This document shows, one piece after another, positions 47,996 to 58,734 of a stretch of DNA of 64,000 bases. The stretch is from the NCBI GenBank assembly GCA_034359265.1, contig CP136895.1, positions 3,412,501-3,476,500 on the forward strand. Direction: 5' to 3'. The notes beneath the pieces are model-generated. The model had not been told where the DNA came from, made no database searches, and worked only from the letters and a program-made list of their open reading frames with translations. The stretch comes from Canna indica (taxonomy: Eukaryota > Streptophyta > Magnoliopsida > Zingiberales > Cannaceae). A program made the position numbers and the translations under genes. How positions within the stretch are numbered: position 1 is the stretch's first letter; each line of letters opens with the position of its first letter.

Positions 47996-48670
47996 ATAGT
48001 CTCTGCATATTGAAGAAAGATTAGCATAGAGCATCGTAGCTAATTAATGAATGATTATCCTAAAGTTATTAACGTTCAATTGTTAAAAGAGGATATCTTC
48101 TGTGTCATTCGCATGTGTATATTTTTGTATTTGAATAATTGAATGTAACACTAAACCATTAAAAAAAAAATTCTTTAAAAAAAATTAACATTCCATCGGA
48201 TGTTTCAAAATGACAAACTTAACGAAGTAAGGTATTCAATGAAATAGGGTATTGTGATTGCAAAATTGTTCTTTAAACCTAAAATGGATATCCTTTGTTT
48301 CATTGATAAGTATTACCATTGCAAAATTGTTAGTGTACTAAAGCTTAAAATCGTGAAAACTTAATTTTAGGATCAAATTATCCTCCCTCTAGTGTACTAA
48401 ATTTTAGTTTGCTCAAAATTCGAGTTTATAAAAAGCCAACTCAATTAGATTCGGATTGTACCCAATTTGAATTTTCGGTCAAATTCAAATAAATTTTGTG
48501 GAATATGGATAGTCCGACATTTTTTTATTGGGTTTGAATAAGTAGTTAAAAAAATGGAGACTTATAAAATCATGTAAACTTTTGTTTTGTATATCAAAGT
48601 TTATAAAAAAATGAATCAATTTGAAAAGTTCAATTTGATAACTTTGATTAAATTTGGATTGGTGTCAATT
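47996..48670. other. NLR-unit spacer, right of CACTA insertion
   Basis: Continues the sequence seen at 6078-6770. No gene. An extra partial repeat (AGGTATTCAATGAAATAGGGTATT) is present near 48231. Confidence 0.65.
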
Positions 48671-48740
48671 AATGGATTCTAATGAAGTTGACATTAATTG
48701 ATAGTTTATATAGAAGGCAGAGATATCATATATAATTCTA
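48671..48740. repeat. Inverted repeat arm, left (70 bp)
   Basis: AATGGATTCTAATGAAGTTG onward is the reverse complement of 50763-50832 with only one or two mismatches. The original loop was about 30 bp before the Harbinger-like element entered it. The loop (CTATCAATTAATGTCAATTT) is itself a further partial copy of the arm. Confidence 0.85.
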
Positions 48741-50731
48741 GGGCCCGTTTGTTTTGCAAAAAAATGAGGGACTGGACAGGACACCAGCTCGTGTCCCCCA
48801 TTTGTTTTGCAAAATCGGCCACGGGACTGGACATTAATCGAGTTCGGGACAGAATAATTACCCACTTTGGTATACCGAGAAATTTCTCAGTACACTAAAG
48901 TGAGGCGCAGGACACGGCTACTGAAATGACGCATTTGCCCTCGAAGAAAACCAAATCTGAGGGGTCTCTCGCGTGACACTACTGCGGCTCTCTTCTCTTT
49001 CGCGTGGGGTGCTCTCTTTTCGTCGTCGCCATCCAGGTAAGATCTCGAAGGGGTTCGCTTCCCCGGAGCGGTGTGGAGCAAGGCGATCTGGTCCGCATGT
49101 CAAGCTCCATCTCGTAGCCCTTGTCGTTGCTCGGGGCAAGGCAGCCGTTGTCGAGGCAGGGACCATGGCGAAGAAGCTCATCCGGAGATATGTCAAGGCC
49201 GCCTGGATCGTCGGCACCACCTTCCTCGTCCTCGCCATACACCTCTTCAGCGAGATGGACCGTGAGCAGCAACTCAACGATCTCGAGATGCAGGAGTCAA
49301 CCCTCCTTGGCACGCCGCCGTCCTATGCTACTGCTGCCCCCTCGAAGTGAATGGACGCCCAAGATCATGTCAATATCTTTCTCTTTCCCCTTGGTCTTCC
49401 TCGTGTTCGAGAGCTTATGTTGACAGTTGTGATCAATTTGATGAGCTAGGGTTATTCTTAGAAAATCGAATCATGTTATTCTTGTGGAATTGAATCATGT
49501 AATTCCATGTAATAAATTGCAGGGCGCTTCGATTTTTGCTGTTCATACATTCATTCCAAAGAAGAAACATTCAGTGACTTATTCGTTCTGTTCTTTGGCT
49601 ATTTGACAGGTTAAGATGCGGTTCTTATTGAAAGTGAGGTTTCATCAGAAAAGCTGAGATTGCAGGTTTTGAGGTCATATTTTGTTGGGGATTAATCAGA
49701 ATTTTGTAGGTGGAATATTTGCCCTTTCATCTGGTGCTTCATTTGTTGGATTGGAAGCATCAAAGCTATGATACAATTCAACGCTTCTACTTTCCCAAGT
49801 TATCTTCTTTAGATGGTTGAACATACCCGTTTTCTACTTCATTTAATTTTAGTTATTTGTCCCTTCTTCCACCTCCTGAGCACTAATCAGCCCCAAAACC
49901 GAGATCGAAAAGGACAAGGTCTGTTTCCATTCTCCTCACTGCCAAACCTTCTCAAGATCTCATTTTTCCTTGTTGCTTAGATTGCTTTTGGTTTCTGCAA
50001 GATGATGACGGCTTTATGAGGTGGAAGGAGCAGCAGGTGAATTCTTGTCAGTTGTTCATCATCAGTCTGTGCAATCTTCATAATTCCTATAGAAACAATG
50101 GTTAAATATCCATTAATTATACTGTTCACTGTTCTCTTTCTTTTTAACTTGAGATTTATCCTTTTCATTGTAAGGCTTGTGTGCAATTCGTTTGCATGTG
50201 AAGGAACTCATGTTTAGTGTGTTTCAACATTGTTTCCTTGCCATATTCATCGCCGATACATTATTAGTTAATTTAAAGAATTTATTTGTCAGGTTATATT
50301 TACTTTGAAGTAATTAGATTTAAACTCAATTAGGATTCATTAATTTTTTTCTTAAAAACCATGGTTTTGGTTTTGGTTTCAAATGAAATTTTAACCTTTA
50401 ACTCAATTTTAAATTTTGTTAAGTTGAAAGAAAATTGAACAAAAAAAAATTAATTTTGATTTTTACTCGATTTTTAATTTGCAATGAATTTTTAATGTAT
50501 TAAGAAATATATAAAATTTAATTTGTGCATTTGAAATATAAAAGGGCATTGTTGTCATTTTGATTGGTACAGTACTGTGTTATAGCAAAACAAACGCGGG
50601 ACACGACTAAATATCGTGTCCCGTTCTTGACGAAACAAACATGGTATAGTTGTTGTCATAGGACACCTAATAACCTGTCTTTGTCCTTGTTTGGTATCCT
50701 GTGACGGACAGTTTGCGAACCAAACGAGCTC
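48741..50731. mobile_element. Harbinger-like DNA transposon (~2 kb) with captured gene, TSD CTA
   Basis: Left end GGGCCCGTTTGTTTTGC and right end GCGAACCAAACGAGCTC are imperfect inverted termini, flanked by CTA on both sides (48738-48740 and 50732-50734). GGGCCCGTTTG-type ends with a 3-bp target repeat fit PIF/Harbinger elements. Subterminal regions share GGGACTGGACA / GTGTCCCG words in inverted positions. No transposase was recognised. The inside is host-gene sequence (see TOM9-like entry) with leader and 3' UTR-like parts. Family assignment rests on the ends alone. Confidence 0.65.
48955..49350 (+). pseudogene. TOM9-2-like: Captured TOM9/TOM22-like mitochondrial import receptor sequence
   Basis: 49117-49350 reads VVARGKAAVVEAG, then KKLIRRYVKAAWIVGTTFLV, a hydrophobic segment, EMDREQQLNDLEMQES and LLGTPP. 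This matches the core and single membrane span of plant TOM9 (the short plant TOM22), a tail-anchored outer-membrane subunit of the TOM protein import complex. The frame is open back to an ATG at 48973, but the expected N-terminus is replaced by Arg-rich sequence. The internal ATG at 49165 would give only 61 residues. HLFSEMDRE in place of the usual VPLIIEMDRE suggests decay. Following sequence (to ~50300) looks like copied 3' UTR. Alternative: an expressed small TOM9 paralogue. Confidence 0.8.
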
Positions 50732-50762
50732 CTAATGAACTATCAATTAATGTCAATTTCAT

Positions 50763-50832
50763 TAGAATTATATATGATATCTCTGCCTTCTATATAAACT
50801 ATCAATTAACGTCAACTTCATTAGAATCCATT
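50763..50832. repeat. Inverted repeat arm, right (70 bp)
   Basis: Partner of 48671-48740. After it, the NLR-unit spacer resumes with GCGCCATGTGGCACTTTTGT, as at ~6795. Confidence 0.85.
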
Positions 50833-51436
50833 AGAATTATATATGCGCCATGTGGCACTTTTGTTCTAAAAGCGTGCTGACGTGGCAACATCAGAAATTT
50901 TATTTATTATCAATGTTATACCAAGGTGAAGGTGTGAGGAAGCTGTTTTAAGAGAGAAAATTTTGCTAATGACATTATAGAAAGGTGTGAGAAAAGAGCT
51001 ATTATTTTTTTTAATAAAGATAAAAAATCACAATAGATGATCATATTAGATATTAAATTTTAGATCTTTAAGCAACTTATAACATGTTGTCGCCAACTGT
51101 GCTATCAACAATTGACAAGCTATTGTTGATATTACTATACTAGTGTCGATCATAATTTGGGTGTTGGGTTCAATAATTATTTTTTAACTTATTTAAACCA
51201 AACCAAAATAATTGAGATTTTTTTTCTATGTTTTTTTTTAAAAAAAGTAAATGAAACCCCGAGTCAAACTTTGAACCGAAATTCTGACCAGCTATATATT
51301 ATAATTATATTTAAATAAATATAATATCAGAGTTAATTAAGATATATTTGGGTGGGGCTGGGTATTAGGTACAAATGAAAGTGAGTGCCAATCTATAAAA
51401 TAGTTACCAATTGGGGCCAAGTTGACACATATAATT
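50833..51436 (+). promoter_or_regulatory. Distal upstream module of CNL gene 2
   Basis: Contains the empty site of the antisense LINE (~50857), TTATACCAAGGTGAAGGTGT, GGTGTTGGGTTCAATAATTA, CCCGAGTCAAACTTTGAACC, AATATAATATCAGAGTTAAT and ATAGTTACCAATTGGGGCCA. It is the uninterrupted counterpart of 7497-7750 plus 9711-9825. The MULE at 51437 separates it from the proximal module. Confidence 0.65.
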
Positions 51437-51928
51437 GAGCAAATACCCAAAATCATAACTTTCTCTCATCTTTTTCTCAAATCCATAACTTTGAATTGAA
51501 TTTTCCCAAATCCATAACTTTCTCTTCATTTTTTCGGTTTTGCCCCCATACTGTTGTTTTGGACCCTGGCCGACCGGTTCAACAAAATTTGAACCGGTTC
51601 AACATGGTTTAATGAAAAAAAATAGGTTTTTAAGTATCAACGGACGTAGAACTAGAGCACGTAACTTCTTCTCCAGCTGGCGTTAGAAGTTCTGGAGACT
51701 GAAGGTTTTCTCCGGCGCCTTGCTTTGTTGACGTCGCATTTGCTCTTCCCCGTGCTCGGACGTGTCGTTTGCACAACTTCCGCTCAATCGTTTGCTCTTC
51801 CCTGTGCTCTTTCCCGTGCTCTTCCATACTTTTAGCTAGCTCGACCTTGTTGCTATTGGCGGCTTTTTTTGTTGACGCCGAGGTTTTCTCTTCATTCCTC
51901 GACGACCTCGACTAATACCTTGGCTGTT

Positions 51929-52396
51929 ATATACTTTCGGCAAAGTATGGAATTCGGTAAAGTCACAGGTTTGTACCTATTGTTTCACTTTTTTTTGGTT
52001 TATTATGTAGAAATATGCCATATTAGTAAATAAATCTCTAATCATGTACTCTTTTTCGCTTGATTCAATACTTTTATGAAAGTACCTAATGCCCTAGTTT
52101 TTGAATACTTAGCGGTATTTCATACACATACAGTTTCATTAGTAAAGTTTCTTCATTATTAGCCACTTCTCAAACAAGAATGGTTGTTACACTTTATTTA
52201 ACAGGAACCCTAGTTGTAACTTGGGAGTTGTTTCAAGACTTTCGCAAAAGTCTGTAAGTACATCCGCCCAGGTTTGTATCATCAGTGTCCTTGTTTTTTT
52301 GTTTAATTTAGTAGAATCATTCTATATTAGTAATGATAAAAATAATGATATTATCTTTTTTGATTAATTCCATACTTTTATGAAATTATGGAATTC
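51929..52396. repeat. Left palindrome group of MULE (4 units)
   Basis: Palindromes related to CATACTTTTGCAAAAGTATG occur at about 51930, 52067, 52234 and 52369, spaced 135-167 bp apart. Examples are ATACTTTCGGCAAAGTATGG and AATACTTTTATGAAAGTACC. The intervening sequence is AT-rich. Confidence 0.75.
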
Positions 52397-52451
52397 TATA
52401 ATCTATTCCATACTCAATCTGATTTAATTTGGTTATAGGTGTATGTGTGAT

Positions 52452-53191
52452 GGCTGATGCACATAGTTTTGTGGTGCAAGATTCTGATATTGATAATATT
52501 TTGTGAGTTATTGAATTATATGTCATTCATCCTCACTTATTGTTAACTATGGATAAACAAATAATTATCAACTAATATCATTGTAGGTCGCAACATCTTG
52601 ACAATGATGATTTTATTATGCCTGATACATATGCCAATGTATAAACTTCTACACAACAAGCATCAAACCAGGTTGAAACTATAACTAACACTGTCATTGT
52701 AGCTCAAGAGGCTCAAGAAAATACAAGTCAAGCATTTTTATATCTGAACTTCCTTTTGACATTTGATGATGATGAGTATGACTACATTGAGGAAGAGCTT
52801 GTTGAGGAGAGGATAAGAGAAGAAGTGGAGGCAATTGAGGAATTACCAAATTCAATTTTTACTTCTAGTGATGTAATTTGAAGATATTTTTCATTGGAGG
52901 AACATATGTACGAGAATAATGGAGCAGGTGAGGGTGTGGAGAATATCCACACAAGCGATGAGGAGACTGAAACATATGTGAACAATGATGAAGATGTCAT
53001 TCCTTCTGAATCCTATGATATTTTCACTTCTGAAGATGTCAATTGCATTAATTTTGACTTCACAAACGGTCAGTATGACATAAGGGATCATGATTTTCAA
53101 GTCGAAGAAGAAGAAGATGACACCCTGGTAAACTCCATGAATATTTATCCAATTGATGATGATTCACAGACTTCAAAATTGTATCTACATC
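52452..53191 (+). pseudogene. Acidic protein gene inside MULE, unknown function, two stops
   Basis: Reads MADAHSFVVQDSDIDNIL, an intron (GTGAGTTATT ... ATTGTAG, about 52502-52587), then SQHLDNDDFIMPDTYANV and a stop. The same frame continues to a second stop at ~52878 and on through the 116-codon open part from 52894 (HMYENNGAGEGVENIHTSDE). It is rich in Asp/Glu, with EEELVEERIREEVEAIEEL, and ends near a possible donor at ~53191. No domain recognised. Preservation of one frame across the intron and stops suggests a real former gene, of the MULE itself or captured. Confidence 0.5.
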
Positions 53192-53539
53192 AGGTAATTC
53201 TGTTCCACAGACCTCGGAGGAACCTTCTGAATCTGTCTACATAGCAAGTCCATTGAAGGACATGTCCATGTCTGTTTACCACTCTTTAGGGTGGTGCATA
53301 TGAGGGTTCTGCTAACTCTGTTCCACAACCTTCATCTGGTTGATCTGGAGCTTGCTGACTTCTATCATCAATTGGGTCTGCAACATAAGTAGTTTGTTAT
53401 TTAAAAAATAAGATAAGATCTAATCGTTAATAAACAAAGAAAACAACATACTCATACCTGCAAAGCTAACCTTGTGAGTGTTGTGTCGGGTCCTTATTTT
53501 TCAAATGTAATTCTAAAAAACTAAGCAACACATTTCATT

Positions 53540-54592
53540 GAAAATAAATGAATCATTGGATCAATGACATATAGAAGTCTATATAAGCCTTAGTGTTTCA
53601 ATATTGGACTAATTTATGACTCATATATGATAATTCTATACTTTTCCAAAAGTGTGGAAAGGAACTGAATTTATAATATTTCTCAATAAATTTGCCAAAA
53701 AATTATATATATAAGTCAACATTAAGCTAATTAATCCAATATTACCCTAATCTATGGCAGTTTCATACTTTTGCAAAAGTATGAAATTGCATTTACATTA
53801 TACTATTTCATAAGTTTATCAACCTATATGTTTGTAATAGGATCATATAAAACCAAATAGTATTTGAACTCAAATAAAACCAAATAGTACTCAATAAAAT
53901 AGTATTTCATACTTTTTTAAAAATATATAACTAACAAAAAAACTAGATTTCATTCAAAATATGAAATCATTGGATAAATGAAATATAGAAGTCTATATAA
54001 GCTTTAGTGATTCAATATTGGACTAATTTATGACCAATATATGGCTATTCCATACTTTTTCGAAAGTGTGGAAAGGAACTGAATTTATAATATTTCAAAA
54101 GTATTTCAATAAATTTGACAATAAACGATATATAGAAGTCAACATTAAGCTAATTAATGAATATTATCCTAATTTATGGCAATTCTATACTTTAGCAAAA
54201 GTATGAAATTGCATTTACATTATACTATTTCATAAGTTTATCAACATATATGCATGTAATAGGGTCATATAAAACCAAATAGTACTCAATAAAATAGTAT
54301 TTCATACTTCTTTAAAAGTCTATAATTAACAAAAAAAATAGATTTCATTCAAAATATAGTATCAATATCTACATGCATTTATAAGTCTATATAAAGCTAA
54401 TTAATGCAATATTACCCTAATTATTGACAAATCCATACTTTTGTAAAAGTATGGAATCACATTAAAATCATACTATTTAATTTCTATAAATCTTGAAAAT
54501 TTGAAATTAGGGCACAAGCTCATAAAGGATTCAAATATAATCAAATAGTTTTCAATAAAACAATATTCCATACTTTTGCAGAAGTATGGAGT
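53540..54592. repeat. Right palindrome array of MULE (8 units, ~133-bp period) and ~420-bp tandem repeat
   Basis: Near-perfect palindromes with core CATACTTTTGCAAAAGTATG start at about 53634, 53761, 53906, 54048, 54183, 54301, 54431 and 54566. Spacing is 117-145 bp. Part of the array is a direct duplication of about 420 bp (about 53545-53960 and 53963-54370, sharing ATATAGAAGTCTATATAAGC and GTGTGGAAAGGAACTGAATT). The palindrome also occurs outside the duplicated part, and within each unit two versions alternate. Confidence 0.85.
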
Positions 54593-55287
54593 TGTATTGA
54601 AATTAGATGAGCTATTTTTAAATAGTAAACAACAAAATGTGTAATGTGTAATGTGTAACAATTAAAGGTAATAAATAAAAACTAAGTAAGCAGTTCATAA
54701 AAGTTAAAATTTATACCACTTGGATTTGGAAAATTAGGGCACACCATGCATCAAAGTTACAGTAAGGAGCTTACCTGTGGGGTTAGGAGCTTTAAAGAAC
54801 TTGTCCGGAGAATGGGGCGGTAACACTAAGGTATGATGCGGCGATTGGAGCGATTTGGGAGGCAACAGAGGACACGAGAACACAGGGTGACAGTTTGCTT
54901 CAAGGGCTTTGTACGGGATACGAGAACACAGGGTCACAATTTCCTTCCAGGAATTCGATCGGAGAAGACAACAAAGGACTGTGGTTTCCTTCCGGCGATT
55001 CAAGCGACAACAATGGCGACGACGACGACGACAAAGGAAGACGAAAGCGTGATCGGTAAAAAGGTAAAAAGTAAAATCGAGTGGGAAACCATGTGAACCG
55101 GGTTTTTTCATTAAACCCTGTTGAACCGGTTCAAATTTTGTTGAACCAGTCGACAAACGTCCAAACCAAAAGCCAGAGGGCAAAACCGAAAAAATGAAGA
55201 AAAAATTATGGATTTGGAAAAATTCAATTCAAAATTATGGATTTGGGAAGAAGATGAGAGAAAATTATGATTTTGAATATTTGCTCT

Positions 55288-55432
55288 ATGTAATTTATTG
55301 CTGTGGGGGGATTAATTAATTAAGTCCAATAACATCATCATTGCAAATATTGACTTGGAAAGTCTTATTTAATTAATTGGGGAAAAGAAGGAGTAATTAA
55401 TTAATCTGACAAAACAAATATAATGGTCAACC
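55288..55432 (+). promoter_or_regulatory. Middle part of CNL gene 2 upstream module
   Basis: TTATTGCTGTGGGGGGATTA and following, equivalent to 9866-9930 and 29105-29170. Confidence 0.55.
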
Positions 55433-55892
55433 ATGATTTTTTGTTCTCAAACTATTAAATTAATGAAAAATAAAGTAAAAATACTTTTAAATTATTCTTT
55501 AATTGATTTTTACCTTAAACAAATAAAAATAGTTGAAAAATACTCTCGAACTATTAGAAATGAGTAAAAATACTCCTAAATTTATTTTTTGATAGATTTT
55601 TTATCTTTAAATAAATGAAAATAGTTAAAAAATACTAATATTTGTATTTATTTTTAAGAAAAAAATTCTTTCTACATTTAGACATGAGTAAAAATATTAA
55701 TATTTTTTAATTATTTTTATTTGTTTAAGAGTAAAAAAATTATCAAAAAAATATTTAAAAATATTTTTATATATTTCTAATAGTTCGAGAGTATTTTTCA
55801 ACCGTTTTTATTTGTTTAAAAGTAAAAATTAATCAAAGAAGAGTTTAAAAATATTTATATCTTATTTTTAATAATTCGAGAGTAAAAATCAT
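55433..55892. mobile_element. Hairpin MITE (460 bp, arms ~220 bp)
   Basis: The sequence folds on itself almost end to end. The left arm from ATGATTTTTTGTTCTCAAAC pairs with the right arm ending ATTCGAGAGTAAAAATCAT. Both arms contain AAACAAATAAAAA, TTGAAAAATACTCTCGAACT (or its complement) and ATTAGAAAT. No coding sequence. The target repeat is not resolved. Confidence 0.75.
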
Positions 55893-56584
55893 CATTAATA
55901 TAATTCGGTGGTTTAGGTTTACATTAATTAATTGTGATTTTAAATATATATATATAACGTTGACCCTTTATACTATAATTAATACTTTATTTAATTAGTT
56001 AGAAAAATGAATTAATCTAAATTCAAAAAACAAATATATATTTCTTTTCAAGTTAGAAATAGTCAATAGAGGATTGAGGAATGATTAAATATTCCTTCCA
56101 ATGAATTAAGTCCAATAACATCCCCCTCACAAATATTGTACTAAATATTTCAACCAATGAGTTAAGTCCAATAACATGGACATCACAAATACTATACTCC
56201 ATATTGAAAGATCAACACACAAAGCCTTATTTAATTAATTAGATAATTTGCATCAATCTCGATACAAAACAAATATAATAGCTTTTCAAGTCATCAGTTA
56301 AGCAATAGTGCCATAAATATGAAATATTTACACGTCGACAGATCAAGACACAAAGCCTTAATTAATTAGATAATTAATTTGCACAATACGAAAAAATTGT
56401 AATAGCTTTTCAAATCGTGTGGCCAGTTAATTAAGCAACAGGCCATAATGAAATTAATTATCAGTATTGCTAGTATTTTAAATGTAAATATAATTTTATA
56501 ATTTTAAATGTAAATTAATTATCAGTAATGATATTATAGAAAGATGTGAGGAAAGAGTTTTTTTTTATAATAAAGATGTGAGGA
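55893..56584 (+). promoter_or_regulatory. Proximal-type NLR upstream module, repeated
   Basis: Contains a local repeat of ~66 bp (TGAATTAAGTCCAATAACAT at ~56101, TGAGTTAAGTCCAATAACAT at ~56158) and the paired ACACAAAGCCTTA repeats (56216 and 56347). It also has GTGTGGCCAGTTAATTAAGC at ~56418. No NLR follows; the helicase pseudogene does. Confidence 0.6.
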
Positions 56585-57777
56585 AAGAATCCACGAATAA
56601 TATTACTCAAGGTAGTTTATTAGTTGACTTGATAATAAAAGTGAAACATATTATATGGGATGAAGCTCCAATGATGAAGAAGCATTGTTTTGAAGCTGTT
56701 GATTGAACCTTCAGGGATATTCTCAGATTCTCAAATCCAACCGATTTTGAGCAACCCTTTGGAGGAAAAGTAGTAGTTTTAGGGGGTGATTTCAGACAGA
56801 TTCTGCCCGTTGTACCTAAAGGGTCAAGATAAGATATTGTGCATGCTACAATTAATTCATCTTATTTGTGGAGATATTGTGAGGGGCTAACATTGACAAA
56901 AAATATGAGGTTGCAGTCAGGAAATTCATCGTCTGAAGTTCAAGAACTGAAATATTTCTCCAATTGGGTATTAAGCATTGGAAATGGGACATTTGATGAT
57001 GCTAATGATGGAGATGTCAGTATAAAGATTCACGATGATTTGCTCATATAAGAAATAGGTGATCCACTTGGTGCAATTGTGAATATCATTTATCCATCAT
57101 TTTTAAACAATATGGGCGATCCAATTTACTTGCAGCACAGGGCTATCTTAGCACATACCAATGAAATAGTTCAAAAGATGAATAATTTTATACTATCTTT
57201 GGTTCCGGGTGAAATTAAGATTTATCTCAGCTTTGACAGCCTATGTTCGTCAGATGGTTGTAGTGATTCAATTGATGACATCCATACGTCTGAATTTTTT
57301 AACACAATTTCATGTTCTGGTCTTCTAAATCATGAATTGAAGCTCAAAGTCGGTGTTCCTGTCATGCTTTTGAGAAACATAGATCAATCTTCAGGTTTAT
57401 GCAATGGGACTCGACTTGAGATAATTCGAATGGGTCAACATGTGTTGGAAGGAAAAATAATATCAGGAACCAATACAGGGGATAAAGTTTTTATTCCAAG
57501 ACTGACATTAACACCTTCAGATATAAACTTCCTTTTAAATTTCAACGGAGATAACTTTCGATATCTGTTTGTTTTGCTATGATCATAAACAAGAGCCAGA
57601 GTTAAAGTCTTAAACACGTTGGAGCATATCTTGAGAAACCTGTGTTTTCTCATAGTCAACTATATATTGCTATATCTAGAGTAATCAGTCGTCGTGGTTT
57701 AAAATTTTTTATACATGACAACGATGGTAATGTAAATACTACAAATGTTGTTTACAAAGAAGTCTTTCATAATGTAT
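56585..57777 (+). pseudogene. Helitron (Pif1-type) helicase C-terminal part
   Basis: Reads NNITQGSLLVDLIIK, Walker B HIIWDEAPMMKKHCFEAVD (~56649), then after a stop [27 protein letters not shown] (~56764), ATINSSYLW, LTKNMRL, NEIVQKMNNFIL, GVPVMLLRNIDQSSGLCNGT (~57354), and the terminal QLYIAISRVISRRGLKFF (~57660). These are the conserved post-Walker-B motifs of the RepHel helicase of plant Helitrons. Stops at ~56706, ~56829 and ~57050 and a frameshift near 57580 kill it. The Rep domain and Walker A are missing. The protein would unwind DNA in rolling-circle transposition. Confidence 0.9.
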
Positions 57778-58201
57778 AAAGTTGTTTTCATTTTTTTAGA
57801 GATTAGTTTACAAGAAAGACTTTCATTGTGTATATTTTATCGTTCGTTATATTTTAATTCAAAATAAATATTTTTTCTTGTAAATCTTTAGCTATGCAAT
57901 AAATAATAATATCTAATTCAATATTGCTTTCAACTAATATAGTTTACGTTAAAAAAGAGAGTAGATATCATTACTTTTAGTTCGCAATCAAATTTACAAA
58001 TACATAGAACAAATTAATTTATATTTATTTAAATAATTTTTATAGCATAATGGTATAATACTAGTTTAATTAATTAGGAAAAAGGAAGGACTCGTTTATC
58101 TCAAGAAAAAATAAATATAATCCTTTTGAAGTTAGCGGAAGCTGATCCATAAAGCATTCCAATTTCCAATGGGTGGTTTTAAACCATTGCAAATATATAG
58201 T
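57778..58201. other. Helitron tail and spacer
   Basis: AT-rich. ACTAGT at 58060-58065 contains CTAG followed by T, a possible Helitron 3' end at 58064, about 290 bp after the helicase stop. No strong hairpin was seen in front of it, so this is tentative. Confidence 0.35.
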
Positions 58202-58514
58202 TAGGGTTGTTGATGGACTGGGTTCAAAAATTTAAACCTCTTAACTTTAAATCGACCTAGTTTGGATCGGATCGAGTGGGATAGTCGAATTTATCCATTT
58301 AGGTAAAATTGAGTTTTTAAAAATAATTAAAATATATTTTTTAAAAAATAATATAAATAATACGATCATCGGATTTCAAATTCTGAAATCCGAGACCAGA
58401 CCCGATTATGATCAGATTTGGTCAAATTGTACGTGATCCGATTCAACCCAAATAGGTCGGGTCGAGTTGGGTTCTCGGGCTCATTGGGTTGGATCGACCT
58501 AATGAACAGCCCAA
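58202..58514. mobile_element. hAT-type MITE (313 bp) with 8-bp TSD
   Basis: Ends TAGGGTTGTTGATGG and, on the minus strand, TTGGGCTGTTCATTAGG form imperfect inverted termini. The 8-bp repeat TATATAGT flanks both sides (58194-58201 and 58515-58522), as for hAT elements. The inside repeats GGATCGGATCGAGT / GGGTCGAGTTGGGTT words. Non-coding. Confidence 0.82.
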
Positions 58515-58522
58515 TATATAGT

Positions 58523-58734
58523 AAACATTGGCCCTGTCATGCTATCATACTCTATTTAACTAATTAGAAAAATAAATTAATCTAAATGCTTCACAGCGAG
58601 TCCCTCTGCATCCTCAATCCTCTCAATTGAGCACAGAGTTAGTCTTGAGTCTTTTTTTTTTAATAATCTAAATACAAAACAAATATATTTTCTTTTTTAA
58701 ATTAGAAATAGTTAATAGGAGACGGATTTGAGCA
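58523..58734. other. Spacer with ~80-bp retro-like insert
   Basis: Between AATTAATCTAAAT (~58574) and ATAATCTAAATAC (~58661) lies ~80 bp ending in a T-run on the plus strand (TCTTTTTTTTTTAA). The direct repeat TAATCTAAAT around it suggests a tiny retroposed fragment. Nothing else seen. Confidence 0.4.

Larger units (their letters stand above)
51437..55287. mobile_element. Mutator-like element (3.85 kb) with ~190-bp TIRs
   Basis: The left end starts GAGCAAATACCCAAAATCAT. The right end, read on the minus strand, starts GAGCAAATATTCAAAATCAT. The match continues ~190 bp (AAATCCATAACTTTGAATTG, TTCATTTTTTCGGTTTTGCC, GACCGGTTCAACAAAATTTG). Nine-base flanks CATATAATT (51428-51436) and TATGTAATT (55288-55296) agree at seven of nine positions. 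Removing the insert restores the NLR upstream module. GC-rich leader-like parts lie inside both TIRs. It contains a broken acidic gene and two arrays of ATACTTTT palindromes. No MuDR transposase was recognised, so it is presumably non-autonomous. Confidence 0.82.

Noticed and set aside
54734..55183. 149-codon frame on the minus strand at the MULE right end
   Set aside because: Runs through the terminal inverted repeat and leader-like sequence; mixed composition, no domain; more likely untranslated.
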